Assembly: GCF_018885265.1 (NCBI RefSeq)
Contig: NZ_CP076538.1
Span: 1,462,001-1,526,000 of the forward strand
From: Amycolatopsis aidingensis
GTDB lineage: Bacteria > Actinomycetota > Actinomycetes > Mycobacteriales > Pseudonocardiaceae
Length of the DNA: 64,000 nt
Direction: 5' to 3'
Shown: piece after piece, positions 7,933-17,417 of the stretch
Numbering within the stretch: the first letter of the stretch is position 1
Layout: each line of letters opens with the position of its first letter
Translations under genes and position numbers: made by a program
Notes under the pieces: generated by a model
The model's input: only the letters and a program-made list of their open reading frames with translations
Database searches by the model: none
Told to the model about the DNA's origin: nothing

Positions 7933-8511
7933 ATGGCTGGACGGCGCACCGACACCAGGGAGAACATCCAGCGGATCGCGCTCGAGTTGTTCACCGAGCA
8001 GGGCTACGAACGCACCTCGTTGCGGGAGATCGCCGATCGGCTTGGTGTCACCAAGGCCGCGCTCTACTACCACTACCGCACCAAGGACGACATCATCCGC
8101 GGCCTGATCGACGACCTCGGTGAGCAGCTGGACGAGGTGATCGCCTGGGGGCGGACCCAGCGGGACCCGGACCAGCTGCGGATCGGCGTGTTGCAGCGGT
8201 TCGCCGCGCTGGTGGAGAGCAGGGTCGGCGCGCTGATGCGCTGCATGCAGCAGAACCAGGCCGCGATGCGGGAGCTGGACGTCAAACATGTGCTGACCGG
8301 TCGGCTGTCCGAACTGTCCGAACTGCTCTGCGCGCAGGAGACCGACCCGGCCACGCAGCTGCGCATCCGGCTCTCGCTGATCGCCGTACTGTTCGGGCAC
8401 AACATGATGTTCGGTGGCGGGATCAGCGTGCCCTACGACTCCGAGGTCGTCCTCGGCGTCGCGGTGGACCTGGCCGCCACACGTGAGCCGGCGCCGCCGA
8501 CAGCCACGTAG
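7933..8511 (+). CDS. TetR family repressor of the adjacent MFS pump
   Basis: A 192-residue transcriptional regulator. The N-terminal HTH is evident (TSLREIADRLGVTKAALYYH, about residues 30-50), followed by a ligand-binding helical domain with hydrophobic and Met-rich segments (ALMRCMQQNQAAM). ATG at 7933 follows GAAGG at 7923-7927. It is divergent from the MFS gene and most likely represses the pump and itself through the 7833-7903 sites. It ends nine bases before ispE. Confidence 0.9.
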   Translation: MAGRRTDTRENIQRIALELFTEQGYERTSLREIADRLGVTKAALYYHYRTKDDIIRGLIDDLGEQLDEVIAWGRTQRDPDQLRIGVLQRFAALVESRVGALMRCMQQNQAAMRELDVKHVLTGRLSELSELLCAQETDPATQLRIRLSLIAVLFGHNMMFGGGISVPYDSEVVLGVAVDLAATREPAPPTAT

Positions 8512-8520
8512 GCTGGACTC

Positions 8521-9486
8521 GTGCTCGCCGTCGTCCCGCCACCAGTCACCGTCCGGGTGCCCGCGAAGGTCAACCTGCACCTGTCGGTCGGCGACGCACG
8601 CGCGGACGGCTACCACGAGCTGACCACCATCTTCCAGGCATTGTCGCTGTGCGACGAGGTCACCGTGGCCGCAGCCGAGGAACCCGGGATCGAGGTGTAC
8701 GGCGAGGGGCAGGGCTCCGTGCCGACCGGTGGCAACAATCTCGCCTGGCGGGCCGTGCAGGCACTGGCCGCGGAGGCGGGCAGGCCGGAGGACGAGCTCA
8801 AGGTCCGGGTCGTACTGCGCAAGGGAATCCCGGTGGCGGGCGGGATGGCGGGCGGCAGCGCTGATGCCGCGGCCACCCTGGTGGGACTGGCCTCGCTGTG
8901 GCGGCTCGAGCTCACCAGGGACGAGCTGGCCGAGATCGGCGCCAAGCTGGGCAGCGATGTGCCCTTCGCGCTCTACGGCGGTACCGCGCTGGGCACCGGG
9001 CGGGGTGAGCAGCTGGTCCCGGTGCTGGCCCGGCACACCTTCCACTGGGTACTGGCCTTCGACCAGCGCGGACTTTCCACCCCGCGGGTGTTCGGCGAGC
9101 TGGACCGGCTGCGATCGGCGGGCGACCCACCCCGGGTCGGCTCGCATGATCCGGTGGTGGAGGCGCTGGCCTCCGGCGACCCGCGCCAGCTCGCCCTGCT
9201 ACTCGGAAACGACCTGCAGGCGGCCGCGGTGTCCCTGCGGCCGGGGCTGCGCCGCACGCTGCGGGCCGGGGTCAGCGCGGGGGCGCTGGCCGGGACCGTG
9301 TCCGGTTCCGGGCCGACCTGCGCGTTCCTGTGCGTGGACGCCGAATCGGCGCTGGCGGTGGCCGCCGAGCTCTCCGGGGCCGGGGTGTGCCGCACGGTGC
9401 GGGTGGCACACGGCCCGGTGCCGGGCGCCAGGGTGATGGGCGGCGACGAGTCGCCACGCCCCGTGCCGCCCCAGGCCCATGCCTGA
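8521..9486 (+). CDS. ispE: 4-diphosphocytidyl-2-C-methyl-D-erythritol kinase IspE
   Basis: Phosphorylates CDP-methylerythritol in the MEP route to isoprenoid precursors. The 321 residues carry GHMP kinase motifs: [12 protein letters not shown] near the N-terminus, the ATP loop [15 protein letters not shown] (about 107-121), and the C-terminal [15 protein letters not shown] start, nine bases after the TetR gene. In mycobacteria it directly follows ksgA; here metN, an ESX module, a lipoprotein and an efflux pair have been inserted between them. Confidence 0.95.
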   Translation: MLAVVPPPVTVRVPAKVNLHLSVGDARADGYHELTTIFQALSLCDEVTVAAAEEPGIEVYGEGQGSVPTGGNNLAWRAVQALAAEAGRPEDELKVRVVLRKGIPVAGGMAGGSADAAATLVGLASLWRLELTRDELAEIGAKLGSDVPFALYGGTALGTGRGEQLVPVLARHTFHWVLAFDQRGLSTPRVFGELDRLRSAGDPPRVGSHDPVVEALASGDPRQLALLLGNDLQAAAVSLRPGLRRTLRAGVSAGALAGTVSGSGPTCAFLCVDAESALAVAAELSGAGVCRTVRVAHGPVPGARVMGGDESPRPVPPQAHA

Positions 9487-9552
9487 GATTCTGTGCGGTG
9501 CATGGCGGAGCACGGATGACTTCCCCTATCTGGAAAGGGTCTAGCGGTTTCG

Positions 9553-11337
9553 ATGGCCAACCTGATCAACCTGGAGTCGGTGAGCAAGTCCTACGGGGTG
9601 CGCCCGTTGCTGGACAAGGTGTCGCTCGGGGTCGGTGCGGGCCAGCGGATCGGCGTGGTCGGCCTCAACGGTGGCGGGAAGACCACGCTGCTCGAGGTGC
9701 TCGCCGGGATCACTGAGCCGGACGCGGGCAGGGTGAGCCGGGTCGGTGGGCTGCGGCTGGGTGTGGTCACCCAGCGCACGGACCTGCCCGAGGGCAGCAC
9801 CGTGGGTGAGGTCGTACTGGCTGACTACACCGCCGAGTACGAGTGGGCGGCCGACCCGCGCGTTCGGTCTATTGTGGACGGACTGGGGATTTCGGCGCTG
9901 GGGCTGGACAACGCGACCTCGACACTGTCCGGAGGGGAGCGCAGGAGGGTCGCGCTGGCCGCCGCGCTGGTGGCCGAGCTCGACCTCGTGGTGCTGGACG
10001 AGCCGACCAACCACCTCGACGTCGAGGGCGTGCGCTGGCTGGCCGAGCATCTCAAGGCCCGCAAGACCGCGCTGGTGGTGGTCACCCACGACCGCTGGTT
10101 CCTGGACACGGTCTGCGGCCGTACCTGGGAGGTGGTGGGCGGCCGGGTCGAGCAGTACGAGGGCGGTTACGCGGACTGGGTCTACGCTCGCGCCGAGCGC
10201 GCCCGGCTGGCCGCGAACGCGGAGGAGAAGCGCAAGAACCTGGCACGCAAGGAACTCGCCTGGTTGCAGCGTGGCGCCAAGGCCCGCACCTCGAAGCCGC
10301 GCTACCGGGTGGAGGCGGCCGAGGCGCTGATCGCCGATGTGCCGCCGCCAAGGGATACGGTGGAGCTGCTCACCTTTGCCAAGCGCAGGCTGGGCAAGAC
10401 CGTGCTGGAACTGGAGGACGTCACCCTCACCGCGGGGGATCGCCCGCTGCTGGCGGACGCCACCTGGCGGGTCGGCCCCGGCGACCGGATCGGCCTGGTC
10501 GGGGTGAACGGCTCGGGTAAGACCACCCTGCTGCGCCTGCTGGCCGGGGAGACCGAGCCCGCCGTGGGCAGGCGTATCCAGGGCAAGACGGTGCGGCTGG
10601 CGCACCTGCGCCAGGAACTGGACGATCTTCCTGGGGACCTGCGGGTGTTGCAGGCCGTGGAGGAGATCGCCGCCAGGGTCACCATCGGCAAGCAGGAGCT
10701 TTCCGCATCCCAGCTGGCCGAGAAGCTCGGCTTCCCGCCAGCCCGGCAGTGGACACCGGTGCGGGACCTCTCCGGTGGCGAGCGCAGGCGGCTCCAGCTG
10801 GTCCGGCTGCTGATGGCCGAGCCGAACGTGCTGCTGCTGGACGAGCCCACCAACGACCTGGACATCGACACCCTGCAGCAGCTGGAGGACCTGCTCGACT
10901 CCTGGCCGGGCACGCTGGTGGTGGTCTCGCACGACCGCTACCTGGTGGAGCGGGTATGCGACGCCGTGGTGGCGCTGTTCGGCGACGGGAAGGTGACCCA
11001 CCTGCCCGGCGGGATCGAGGAGTACCTCTCCCGCCGGTCCGCGGCGGCCGAAGCGCGGCCGCAGGGCAAGCAACAGGGCAAGCAGCAGGAGCAGGCGAAG
11101 CCGGGCGCGGCGAAGTCGAGTGCCGCCGAGTGGCGGGCCGCGGCCAAGGAGCTGTCCAAGCTGGAACGGCGGCTGGACACCTTGCACAAGAAGGAAACCG
11201 AGCTGCACGACGCCCTCGCCGCGGCGGCCACCGACCCGGACCGGTTGCAGGAGCTGAACAACGAGCTCAAGGCGGTGCTCGCGGAGAAGGACGAAGTGGA
11301 GGAACGCTGGCTGGAGACCTCCGAGGTTGTCGAGTAA
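9553..11337 (+). CDS. ABC-F family ATPase (ribosome-associated, Uup/EttA type)
   Basis: Soluble protein of 594 residues with two ABC cassettes and no membrane segment. Walker A motifs are GLNGGGKTT (about 37) and GVNGSGKTT (about 318). Both signatures are LSGGE, and both Walker B motifs end in DEPTN. The inter-cassette linker (about 220-285) is Arg/Lys-rich, as in ABC-F proteins that contact the ribosomal exit site. The C-terminus has a Gln/Lys-rich segment and a coiled coil (LSKLERRLDTLHKKE), as in Uup. A housekeeping translation role is likely; antibiotic resistance by target protection cannot be excluded. Confidence 0.88.
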   Translation: MANLINLESVSKSYGVRPLLDKVSLGVGAGQRIGVVGLNGGGKTTLLEVLAGITEPDAGRVSRVGGLRLGVVTQRTDLPEGSTVGEVVLADYTAEYEWAADPRVRSIVDGLGISALGLDNATSTLSGGERRRVALAAALVAELDLVVLDEPTNHLDVEGVRWLAEHLKARKTALVVVTHDRWFLDTVCGRTWEVVGGRVEQYEGGYADWVYARAERARLAANAEEKRKNLARKELAWLQRGAKARTSKPRYRVEAAEALIADVPPPRDTVELLTFAKRRLGKTVLELEDVTLTAGDRPLLADATWRVGPGDRIGLVGVNGSGKTTLLRLLAGETEPAVGRRIQGKTVRLAHLRQELDDLPGDLRVLQAVEEIAARVTIGKQELSASQLAEKLGFPPARQWTPVRDLSGGERRRLQLVRLLMAEPNVLLLDEPTNDLDIDTLQQLEDLLDSWPGTLVVVSHDRYLVERVCDAVVALFGDGKVTHLPGGIEEYLSRRSAAAEARPQGKQQGKQQEQAKPGAAKSSAAEWRAAAKELSKLERRLDTLHKKETELHDALAAAATDPDRLQELNNELKAVLAEKDEVEERWLETSEVVE

Positions 11338-11369
11338 GCCTGGTCACGGCCGGTGGGTAGGGTTAACGC

Positions 11370-13067
11370 ATGAGTCGGTTCGTGGAAACGATGGTCGCGT
11401 CGGCGACGGCGCCGGCGGATGGCGGCCGGCAGCGCGGCATGGTCACCGGCGAGCCGGGGGAGCCGGTCCGCCGGACCTGGGGTGAGGTGCACGAACGGGC
11501 CCGCCGGGCGGCGGGCGCGCTGGTCGATGGCGGGCTCGGCAGGGGAGACGCGGTGGCCGTGCTGGCCGCAGCTCCCGCGCTGATCGCGCCGACCGTGCAG
11601 GCCGTCTGGCTGGCCGGCGGCAGCGTCACCATGCTGCACCAGCCGACCCCGCGCACCGATCTTGCCGAGTGGGCCGAGGACACCGTGCGGGTGCTCGGCA
11701 TGATCGGTTCCCGGCTGGTGCTGCTGGGCGAGCCCTTCGACCAGCTCGCACCGGTGCTCACCGAGCACGGGATCGCCTTCCGGATGATCACCGACCTGCT
11801 CGAAGGGGAGCCGCTGGCCGAGCCGGTGCCGACCGGCGAGGACGACCTGGCGCTGCTGCAGCTCACCAGCGGTTCCACCGCGGAGCCCAAGGCGGTGCGG
11901 ATCACCCACCGCAACCTGCTGGCGAACATGAGCGCGATGGTCGAGGCCGCGGAGTTCGTCTTCGCCGAGGACGTGATGGTGTCCTGGCTGCCGACCTTCC
12001 ATGACATGGGCATGGTGGGCTTCCTGACCCTGCCGATGACCTTCGGGGTCGAGCTGATCAAGGTGACCCCGGTCGAGTTCCTTTCCGGGCCGCTGATCTG
12101 GCCCGAGCTGATCAGCAGGTACCGCGGTACCGCCACCGCCGCGCCCAACTTCGCCTACGCCATCGTGGGCCGCCGGATGGCCAAGGTCGATGACGACACC
12201 GCCTACGACCTCACCAGCCTGCGCATCGCGCTGAACGGGGCCGAACCGATCGACGAGGGCGCGGTCCGCACCTTCACCGAAGCCGGTGCCCGGTTCGGGC
12301 TGGACCCCAGGGCGGTGTTCCCCGCGTACGGGATGGCCGAGTCGACGCTGGCGGTGTCCTTCGTGCCGGTGGGCACGGGGCTTTCCGTGGACGTGGTCGA
12401 GGCGCATGCACTGGAGGCCGAGCAGCGCGCGGTCCCGGTACCCGAGGACGACCCGCGCCGCGGGACCGAGGAGGTCCGCTCCTTCGCCAGGCTGGGCAGG
12501 CCGCTGCCCGGCCTGGAGGCCGAGATCGTGGACGAGCGGGGCAACCGGCTGGCCGAGCGCGAGGTCGGCGAGATCCGGCTGCGCGGCGTGGCGGTGACCC
12601 CGGGCTACCTCACCATGGACGGTCCGATGCCCACCCAGGACGCCGATGGCTGGCTCGCAACCGGTGACCTCGGCTACCTGGTGGACGGCCAGATCATCAT
12701 CTGCGGCCGGGCCAAGGATGTGATCATCATGGGCGGCCGCAACATCTACCCGACCGACATCGAACGCGCCGCAACCTCGGTGGATGGGGTACGGGCCGGC
12801 AACGCGGTGGCCGTGCGGATCGACGCGGGCACCAAGCGGGAGCGGTTCGCCGTGGTGCTGGAGTCGAAGCTGGCCGGGGAGGCCGAGGCCGAGCGCGCGC
12901 TGGCCAAGGAGGTCTCCGCGCGGGTGCGGGACGCGGTGGAGATCCGTCCCTACTCCGTGGTCGTGCTGGCGCCGGGCAACCTGCCCAAGACGCCTTCGGG
13001 CAAGGTGAAGCGGGCGGCCACGGCCAGCCAGTACGCCGAGCGGATCGCGGGGAACTCGGGTTCGTAG
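11370..13067 (+). CDS. fatty acyl-AMP ligase / acyl-CoA synthetase (pks16-like)
   Basis: ANL-superfamily adenylating enzyme of 565 residues. Motifs seen are the P-loop LTSGSTAEPKAV (about 168), SWLPTFHDMGM, the Y-G-x-AE motif AYGMAEST, the hinge-region TGDLGYL, and the C-terminal Lys in PKTPSGKVKR. The HDMGM element and overall layout resemble fatty acyl-AMP ligases. Position between ispE and pth matches M. tuberculosis Rv1013 (annotated pks16). It probably activates a long-chain acid for a lipid or polyketide enzyme; the acceptor is unknown. Confidence 0.85.
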   Translation: MSRFVETMVASATAPADGGRQRGMVTGEPGEPVRRTWGEVHERARRAAGALVDGGLGRGDAVAVLAAAPALIAPTVQAVWLAGGSVTMLHQPTPRTDLAEWAEDTVRVLGMIGSRLVLLGEPFDQLAPVLTEHGIAFRMITDLLEGEPLAEPVPTGEDDLALLQLTSGSTAEPKAVRITHRNLLANMSAMVEAAEFVFAEDVMVSWLPTFHDMGMVGFLTLPMTFGVELIKVTPVEFLSGPLIWPELISRYRGTATAAPNFAYAIVGRRMAKVDDDTAYDLTSLRIALNGAEPIDEGAVRTFTEAGARFGLDPRAVFPAYGMAESTLAVSFVPVGTGLSVDVVEAHALEAEQRAVPVPEDDPRRGTEEVRSFARLGRPLPGLEAEIVDERGNRLAEREVGEIRLRGVAVTPGYLTMDGPMPTQDADGWLATGDLGYLVDGQIIICGRAKDVIIMGGRNIYPTDIERAATSVDGVRAGNAVAVRIDAGTKRERFAVVLESKLAGEAEAERALAKEVSARVRDAVEIRPYSVVVLAPGNLPKTPSGKVKRAATASQYAERIAGNSGS

Positions 13068-13071
13068 CCGT

Positions 13072-13099
13072 TACTTGGGGACGACTACTTGGGGACGAC
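13072..13099. repeat. tandem 14-bp duplication at a gene end
   Basis: TACTTGGGGACGAC occurs twice without a gap, at 13072-13085 and 13086-13099. The second copy encodes the last residues of the small DivIVA-domain protein; the first lies just beyond its stop codon. It looks like a recent slippage duplication. Confidence 0.7.
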
Positions 13100-13447
13100 C
13101 CTGCGCCACAGCGGCTTGCGGGCGTGGCTGTGCTCCAGAGCGGGGGCGATGTAGGGACTTCCCGGCCCGGCGGTGCCCGCGGATACGCCCACCTGCTGGG
13201 CGGCCAGGGTGCTCTCCACCAGCCGGAGGAAAGCGTCCACGGCGGCCTCGTCGTAGCCGCGCCTGCCCAGCGGCGCACGGCTGAAGGAGACCTCGTGCAC
13301 GACGGCGGCCGAGATGTTGTCCTCGCCCTCCAACGTGGCGGCTACCCGGTCCAGGAACTTGTCGACCTGGACCTCGTTGTAGCCCCTGGTGCCGAGCGCG
13401 GCCCTGGGAAAGCGCACGTTGTGGACGTCCTCAGCGGTCACTGCCAT
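13085..13447 (-). CDS. small protein with two DivIVA-type N-domain repeats (copy A)
   Basis: A 120-residue cytoplasmic protein. It has two copies of the short DivIVA N-terminal motif: ALGTRGYNEVQVDKFLDRV at about residues 17-35 and PLGRRGYDEAAVDAFLRLV at about 59-77. The RGY...VD.FL pattern is the membrane-curvature-binding part of DivIVA/Wag31. The long DivIVA coiled coil is missing; a short basic tail (HARKPLWRRVV) follows. ATG at 13447 after a G-run. It lies 31 bp downstream of a paralogue on the same strand, probably as one operon. Function unknown; a polar or septal membrane adaptor is conceivable. Confidence 0.75.
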   Translation of the reverse strand: MAVTAEDVHNVRFPRAALGTRGYNEVQVDKFLDRVAATLEGEDNISAAVVHEVSFSRAPLGRRGYDEAAVDAFLRLVESTLAAQQVGVSAGTAGPGSPYIAPALEHSHARKPLWRRVVPK

Positions 13448-13478
13448 GATTGCCCCCGGGGGATGGGAGTTGGATGGG

Positions 13479-13856
13479 TTACAGGTGTTCCCTGTCCGGT
13501 GCGGGCCGGGAGGTGACCCGGTCTGCGTGGCCTTGGTGCTCGTCCACTGCGGGCGAGTCCTCCCGCGCGGCAGGCACGCGGTGCGCGTCCCCGCTCAGCC
13601 CGCTGCGGCCGAGCAGTTCCTCCTCGGCGGCGTCAAGGAAAGCGTCGACCTCCCGCTCGTCGTAGCCCCGCCTGCCGATGATGGGCCGGGAGAACTCGAC
13701 ATGGTGGATCTCGGCCGCGGTCAGGTCGTCCTGGCCGGACAATGTCTGCGCGATGCGCCGGACGAAGGCGTCGACTTCCTCCTTGGCGTAACCACGGCGG
13801 CCGATCGGGGCGGTGCCGAAGTCCATGCTGTGGGCATCGTCGGCGGTCAGCGACAT
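13479..13856 (-). CDS. small protein with two DivIVA-type N-domain repeats (copy B)
   Basis: A 125-residue paralogue of the next gene. Repeats are [19 protein letters not shown] (about 17-35) and [19 protein letters not shown] (about 59-77), each preceded by a F/S-rich beta-like strand (MDFGTA, VEFSRP). The C-terminal 45 residues are hydrophilic and probably disordered. No signal, membrane segment or coiled coil. The tandem arrangement suggests local duplication of a two-repeat unit. Confidence 0.75.
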   Translation of the reverse strand: MSLTADDAHSMDFGTAPIGRRGYAKEEVDAFVRRIAQTLSGQDDLTAAEIHHVEFSRPIIGRRGYDEREVDAFLDAAEEELLGRSGLSGDAHRVPAAREDSPAVDEHQGHADRVTSRPAPDREHL

Positions 13857-14051
13857 CGGGGCTCTCTTCCAGGCGGGCGGTATGCGTGCCGCCTTCCGTG
13901 GTAGCCGGTCACGGACCGATCACGCCAGGGGCGGGCACCGCGTCGACTCGAATAGGGGCGTAAGTGACCGCGTTTGGGTGAGCGCTCGGATACGCACCGT
14001 TAACTACCCACACCGCTCGGGGGTGATCAGGATCTCCATGCGCGCTGCCGG

Positions 14052-14645
14052 TCAGGCAACGTGGAAGGTGTTCTGCGCGGCGGCCAGGCCGCTGGCGACC
14101 AGCGCCTCGGCGGCGTCCGCGCAGCGATCGAGGTGCAGCGGGAGTTCCTTGCGCTGCACGACCGAGAAGTCCTTCAGCACGTAGTCCGCGGGGTCCATCC
14201 GGCCGGAAGGGCGGTCGACGCCGAACCGGATCCGGTAGTAGTCCTTCGTGCCCAGTGACTTCGTGATGGAGCGGAGTCCATTGTGGCCGTTGTCGCCGCC
14301 GCCGAACTTCAGCCGCAGCGCGCCGAAGGGCAGGTCGAGCTCGTCGTGCACGACGACCACCGATTCCGGGCCCACCTTGAAGAACCGCGCGGTGCCTGCC
14401 ACCGGCCCGCCGGAGAGGTTCATGTACGAACGCGGTTTCACCAGCACGACCTTGCGCCCGGCGAGCCTGCCCTCCAGCACCTCGGCCCCGCCCTTGTGCG
14501 CCTTGAACTTTCCGCCGATCCGGGCCGCCAGCTCGTCCAGTACGAGGAACCCGACATTGTGCCGGTTGCCCGCATAGCGGGGCCCCGGATTGCCGAGGCC
14601 GACGAGCAGCACCAGCTCGCCGGCCCCGGGCAGATCCTGCGTCAC
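14052..14645 (-). CDS. pth: peptidyl-tRNA hydrolase Pth
   Basis: Releases tRNA from peptidyl-tRNA that has dropped off the ribosome. From the GTG at 14645 it is 197 residues, close to the family norm; the upstream in-frame ATG at 14705 would extend into the rplY end. Motifs: [19 protein letters not shown] with the catalytic His, HDELDLPFG with the conserved Asp, and [12 protein letters not shown]. It lies 10 bp after rplY, as in mycobacteria. Confidence 0.95.
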   Translation of the reverse strand: MTQDLPGAGELVLLVGLGNPGPRYAGNRHNVGFLVLDELAARIGGKFKAHKGGAEVLEGRLAGRKVVLVKPRSYMNLSGGPVAGTARFFKVGPESVVVVHDELDLPFGALRLKFGGGDNGHNGLRSITKSLGTKDYYRIRFGVDRPSGRMDPADYVLKDFSVVQRKELPLHLDRCADAAEALVASGLAAAQNTFHVA

Positions 14646-14655
14646 AGGTCCGACC

Positions 14656-15303
14656 CTACTCGGCGGCGGACTCGCCCTCCGCCTTGTCCTCGACCACGCC
14701 GGCACCCTCGGTGTCGACGTCGGCCTCCATCGACTCCTCGGTCGGCGCCTCGTTCACGCCGACCACCAGGTACTCGGGGTCGGTGGTCAGCTCGGCGCCA
14801 GGGGGCAGCGGGACCTGCGCGGCCAGGATCTGGGTGCCTGCCTCGGCACCCTCGACGGAGACCTCGACCTGCTCCGGGATGTGCAGCGCCTCGACCTCGA
14901 TCTGCACATGGTCCAGCTCGTGGTGGACCAGGGTGCCCGGGGCCGGGTTGCCGGTCAGCACGACCGGGATGTCCACGGTGACCTTCTCGCCCCGCTTCAC
15001 CACGAGCAGGTCCACGTGCTCGATGTAGTTCTTCAGCGGGTGCACGGTGATGGTCTTGGTCAGGGCGAGCTCGGTGCCCTTCTCGGCCTTCTCCTTGGCG
15101 CCCGCGACATCCAGGGTGAGCACGGCGTTCTGGCCGTTGTCCCGGATGACCCTGGCGAACTCCACGGCGGGCAGGGAGAGATGCCGCGGGTCGGCGCCGT
15201 GGCCGTAGAGCACCGCGGGGATCTTGCCTGCGCGGCGGGTGCGGCGCGCTGCGCCCTTGCCGAACTCGGTGCGCGGTTCGACGGTCAGACGTACCTCGGA
15301 CAC
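14656..15303 (-). CDS. rplY: 50S ribosomal protein L25/general stress protein Ctc
   Basis: 215-residue two-domain L25 (Ctc type) that binds 5S rRNA. The N-terminal L25 domain (about 1-95) includes [24 protein letters not shown]; the C-terminal TL5-like beta domain (about 100-190) follows. The final 25 residues are acidic and disordered, as in many actinobacterial versions. Transcribed before pth. Confidence 0.95.
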   Translation of the reverse strand: MSEVRLTVEPRTEFGKGAARRTRRAGKIPAVLYGHGADPRHLSLPAVEFARVIRDNGQNAVLTLDVAGAKEKAEKGTELALTKTITVHPLKNYIEHVDLLVVKRGEKVTVDIPVVLTGNPAPGTLVHHELDHVQIEVEALHIPEQVEVSVEGAEAGTQILAAQVPLPPGAELTTDPEYLVVGVNEAPTEESMEADVDTEGAGVVEDKAEGESAAE

Positions 15304-15502
15304 GGTGGTGCTCTCCTTGCGTGGGGATCAGGCCTGTTGCGGGTGGTTGTTCGGCGGCGAATCCACGGTGCCGCAGGCACGACGTGCGCAGCGCGTGGCA
15401 ACTCGAGCCGCCGCGTCGATCACGTCGGGCACCGGGGGAGCCCGCCTCGCCGAGACAACCTGCACAGTCTAGAGCAGGCTTTTTGCCGTCCCCACAGGGG
15501 CC

Positions 15503-16381
15503 TTACTCGCCGGCCAGTTCGCGGATGACCGAGGCGAAGTCCTCCATCGCCGGTTCGAACACGGTCAGGTAGCTGAAGCCGTAGCGCTCCCGGCGTTCCC
15601 GCAGCAGGTCGGCCATCCTGGCAGGCTCGCCGGCCAGCAGCTGGGGCGCGGCGAGCAGTTCCTCCGGGCCGAGGCCCAGCTGCGGGATCTGCGCCGCCCA
15701 GCTTTCCAGGCCCGCTCGCGGGTCCTCGGTCCGCAGCACGTGCTGGACCAGCAGGTTCGGCTCGATCTCCGCCACACGCTCGCCTGCCTGCTCGTGCAAG
15801 AAGGCCACGCGCTCGGCCAGCTCCGCCGCGGTGGCCAGCCGGAAGGTGCCGGGTGGGTGGCCGGGCACCTGGCGCAGTCCGCTGAATCCGGCGATCGTGG
15901 CGTGCCGGGCGGCCAGGCTGAGCATCCCGTCGCTGTTGCCCGCGATCAGCAGCGGGGGAGCGGGGGCGTCCTCCTCGGCGAACCGGCTCCGCAGCTCCGC
16001 CAGTGCTCGTTCGAGGAAGTCGATGCGCTCGGCGGCAGGCCACCATGGCAGGCCCGCGTCCTCGAACTCCGATTTCATGTGCCCGGCGCCGACACCCAGA
16101 TCGAGCCGCCCGCCGGTGAGTTCCGCCGTGGTGCGGACCTCCCTGGCCAGCAGCGTCGGGTTGTAGAACGGCACATTCAGTACGAACGGCACGAACCGGA
16201 CTCGTTCGGTCACCGCGGCCGCGGCGGCGAACGCCGGAAACGGGGCGGGCCTGCCGGGGCCGAGGTGATCGGATACGGCGACGACGTCGTAGCCGAGCTC
16301 CTCCGCCCGGAGGCATTTCGCGTACCACTCCGCGGGGCTGCCGATCGTGCGCAGGCTTACCCCGAACCGAAACCGTCGCAT
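15503..16381 (-). CDS. LLM class F420-dependent oxidoreductase
   Basis: A 292-residue luciferase-like monooxygenase-fold protein. Typical elements are the N-terminal strand RFRFGVSL, VSDHLGPGRPAPF, the LLAREVRTTAELTGGRLDLGVGAG segment, and a C-terminal helix region. Actinomycete members usually use coenzyme F420 rather than FMN. The substrate is unknown. It sits between rplY and prs, in a place occupied by the lipoprotein gene lpqT in M. tuberculosis. Confidence 0.8.
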   Translation of the reverse strand: MRRFRFGVSLRTIGSPAEWYAKCLRAEELGYDVVAVSDHLGPGRPAPFPAFAAAAAVTERVRFVPFVLNVPFYNPTLLAREVRTTAELTGGRLDLGVGAGHMKSEFEDAGLPWWPAAERIDFLERALAELRSRFAEEDAPAPPLLIAGNSDGMLSLAARHATIAGFSGLRQVPGHPPGTFRLATAAELAERVAFLHEQAGERVAEIEPNLLVQHVLRTEDPRAGLESWAAQIPQLGLGPEELLAAPQLLAGEPARMADLLRERRERYGFSYLTVFEPAMEDFASVIRELAGE

Positions 16382-16436
16382 GCCGGCGAACCTACCCGCG
16401 GCCCGCAGCCCCCGCCGCCCCGTTCGCTCACGGCAG

Positions 16437-17417
16437 TCAGGCGCTGCCGTCGAAGAGGCTGGTGACGGAGCCGTCCTCGAAGACCTCCTGGATCGCGCGG
16501 GCCAGCAGTGGCGCGATGGACAGCACGGTCATCTTCGGGAACCGCTTCTCCTCCGGGATCGGCAGCGTGTTGGTGACGATCACCTCGCGGGCCTTGCAGT
16601 TGGCCAGCCGCTCGGTGGCCGGGTCGGAGAGGATCCCGTGCGTGGAGGCGATCACCACGTCCGAGGCGCCGGCGTCGAGCAGGGCCTCGGTGGCCTTCAC
16701 GATCGTGCCGCCGGTGTCGATCATGTCGTCGATCAGCACGCACAGCCTGCCCTGCACGTGGCCGACCACCCGGTTGGCCACGGCCTGGTTCGGCTGCTCG
16801 GGGTCGCGGGTCTTGTGGATGAACGCGATCGGCCGGTCGCCGAGCTGCTGTGCCCACTTCTCGGCCAGCCGCACCCGGCCGGAGTCCGGGGAGACGACCG
16901 TGATGTCGGCCTTGCCGTAGGTCGCGGTGATGTGGTCGGCCAGCACCGTCTGCGCGAGCAGGTGGTCCACCGGGCCGTCGAAGAAGCCCTGGATCTGCGC
17001 GGTGTGCAGGTCCACGGTGAGGATCCGGTCCGCGCCAGCGGTCTTGAACAGGTCGGCGACCAGCCGCGCCGAGATGGGCTCGCGGCCCTTGTGCTTCTTG
17101 TCCTGCCGCGCGTACGGGTAGAACGGCATGATCACGGTGATCCGCTTGGCGCTACCGCGCTTGAGCGCGTCCACCATGATCAGCTGTTCCATCACCCACT
17201 CGTTGATCGGGGTGCAGTGGCTCTGGATCACGAACGCATCGGAACCGCGCACGGACTCCTGGTACCGCACGAAGATCTCGCCATTGGCGAAGTTGTGCGC
17301 GGTCTGCGGGGTGACCGTGACGCCGAGGTGCTTGGCCACCTCGTCGGCCAGCTCGGGGTGCGCTCGCCCGGAGAACAGCATCAGGTTTTTCTTCGGTGTA
17401 CCGGACTTTGGGCTCAT
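16437..17417 (-). CDS. prs: ribose-phosphate pyrophosphokinase PrsA
   Basis: Makes PRPP from ribose-5-phosphate and ATP for nucleotide, His and Trp synthesis and, in actinomycetes, cell-wall decaprenyl-phosphoryl arabinose. 326 residues with [16 protein letters not shown] near the N-terminus, the flexible-loop [33 protein letters not shown], and the PRPP-binding loop [13 protein letters not shown]. Its ATG (17415-17417) overlaps the glmU TGA in an ATGA, so translation is coupled to glmU. Confidence 0.97.
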   Translation of the reverse strand: MSPKSGTPKKNLMLFSGRAHPELADEVAKHLGVTVTPQTAHNFANGEIFVRYQESVRGSDAFVIQSHCTPINEWVMEQLIMVDALKRGSAKRITVIMPFYPYARQDKKHKGREPISARLVADLFKTAGADRILTVDLHTAQIQGFFDGPVDHLLAQTVLADHITATYGKADITVVSPDSGRVRLAEKWAQQLGDRPIAFIHKTRDPEQPNQAVANRVVGHVQGRLCVLIDDMIDTGGTIVKATEALLDAGASDVVIASTHGILSDPATERLANCKAREVIVTNTLPIPEEKRFPKMTVLSIAPLLARAIQEVFEDGSVTSLFDGSA

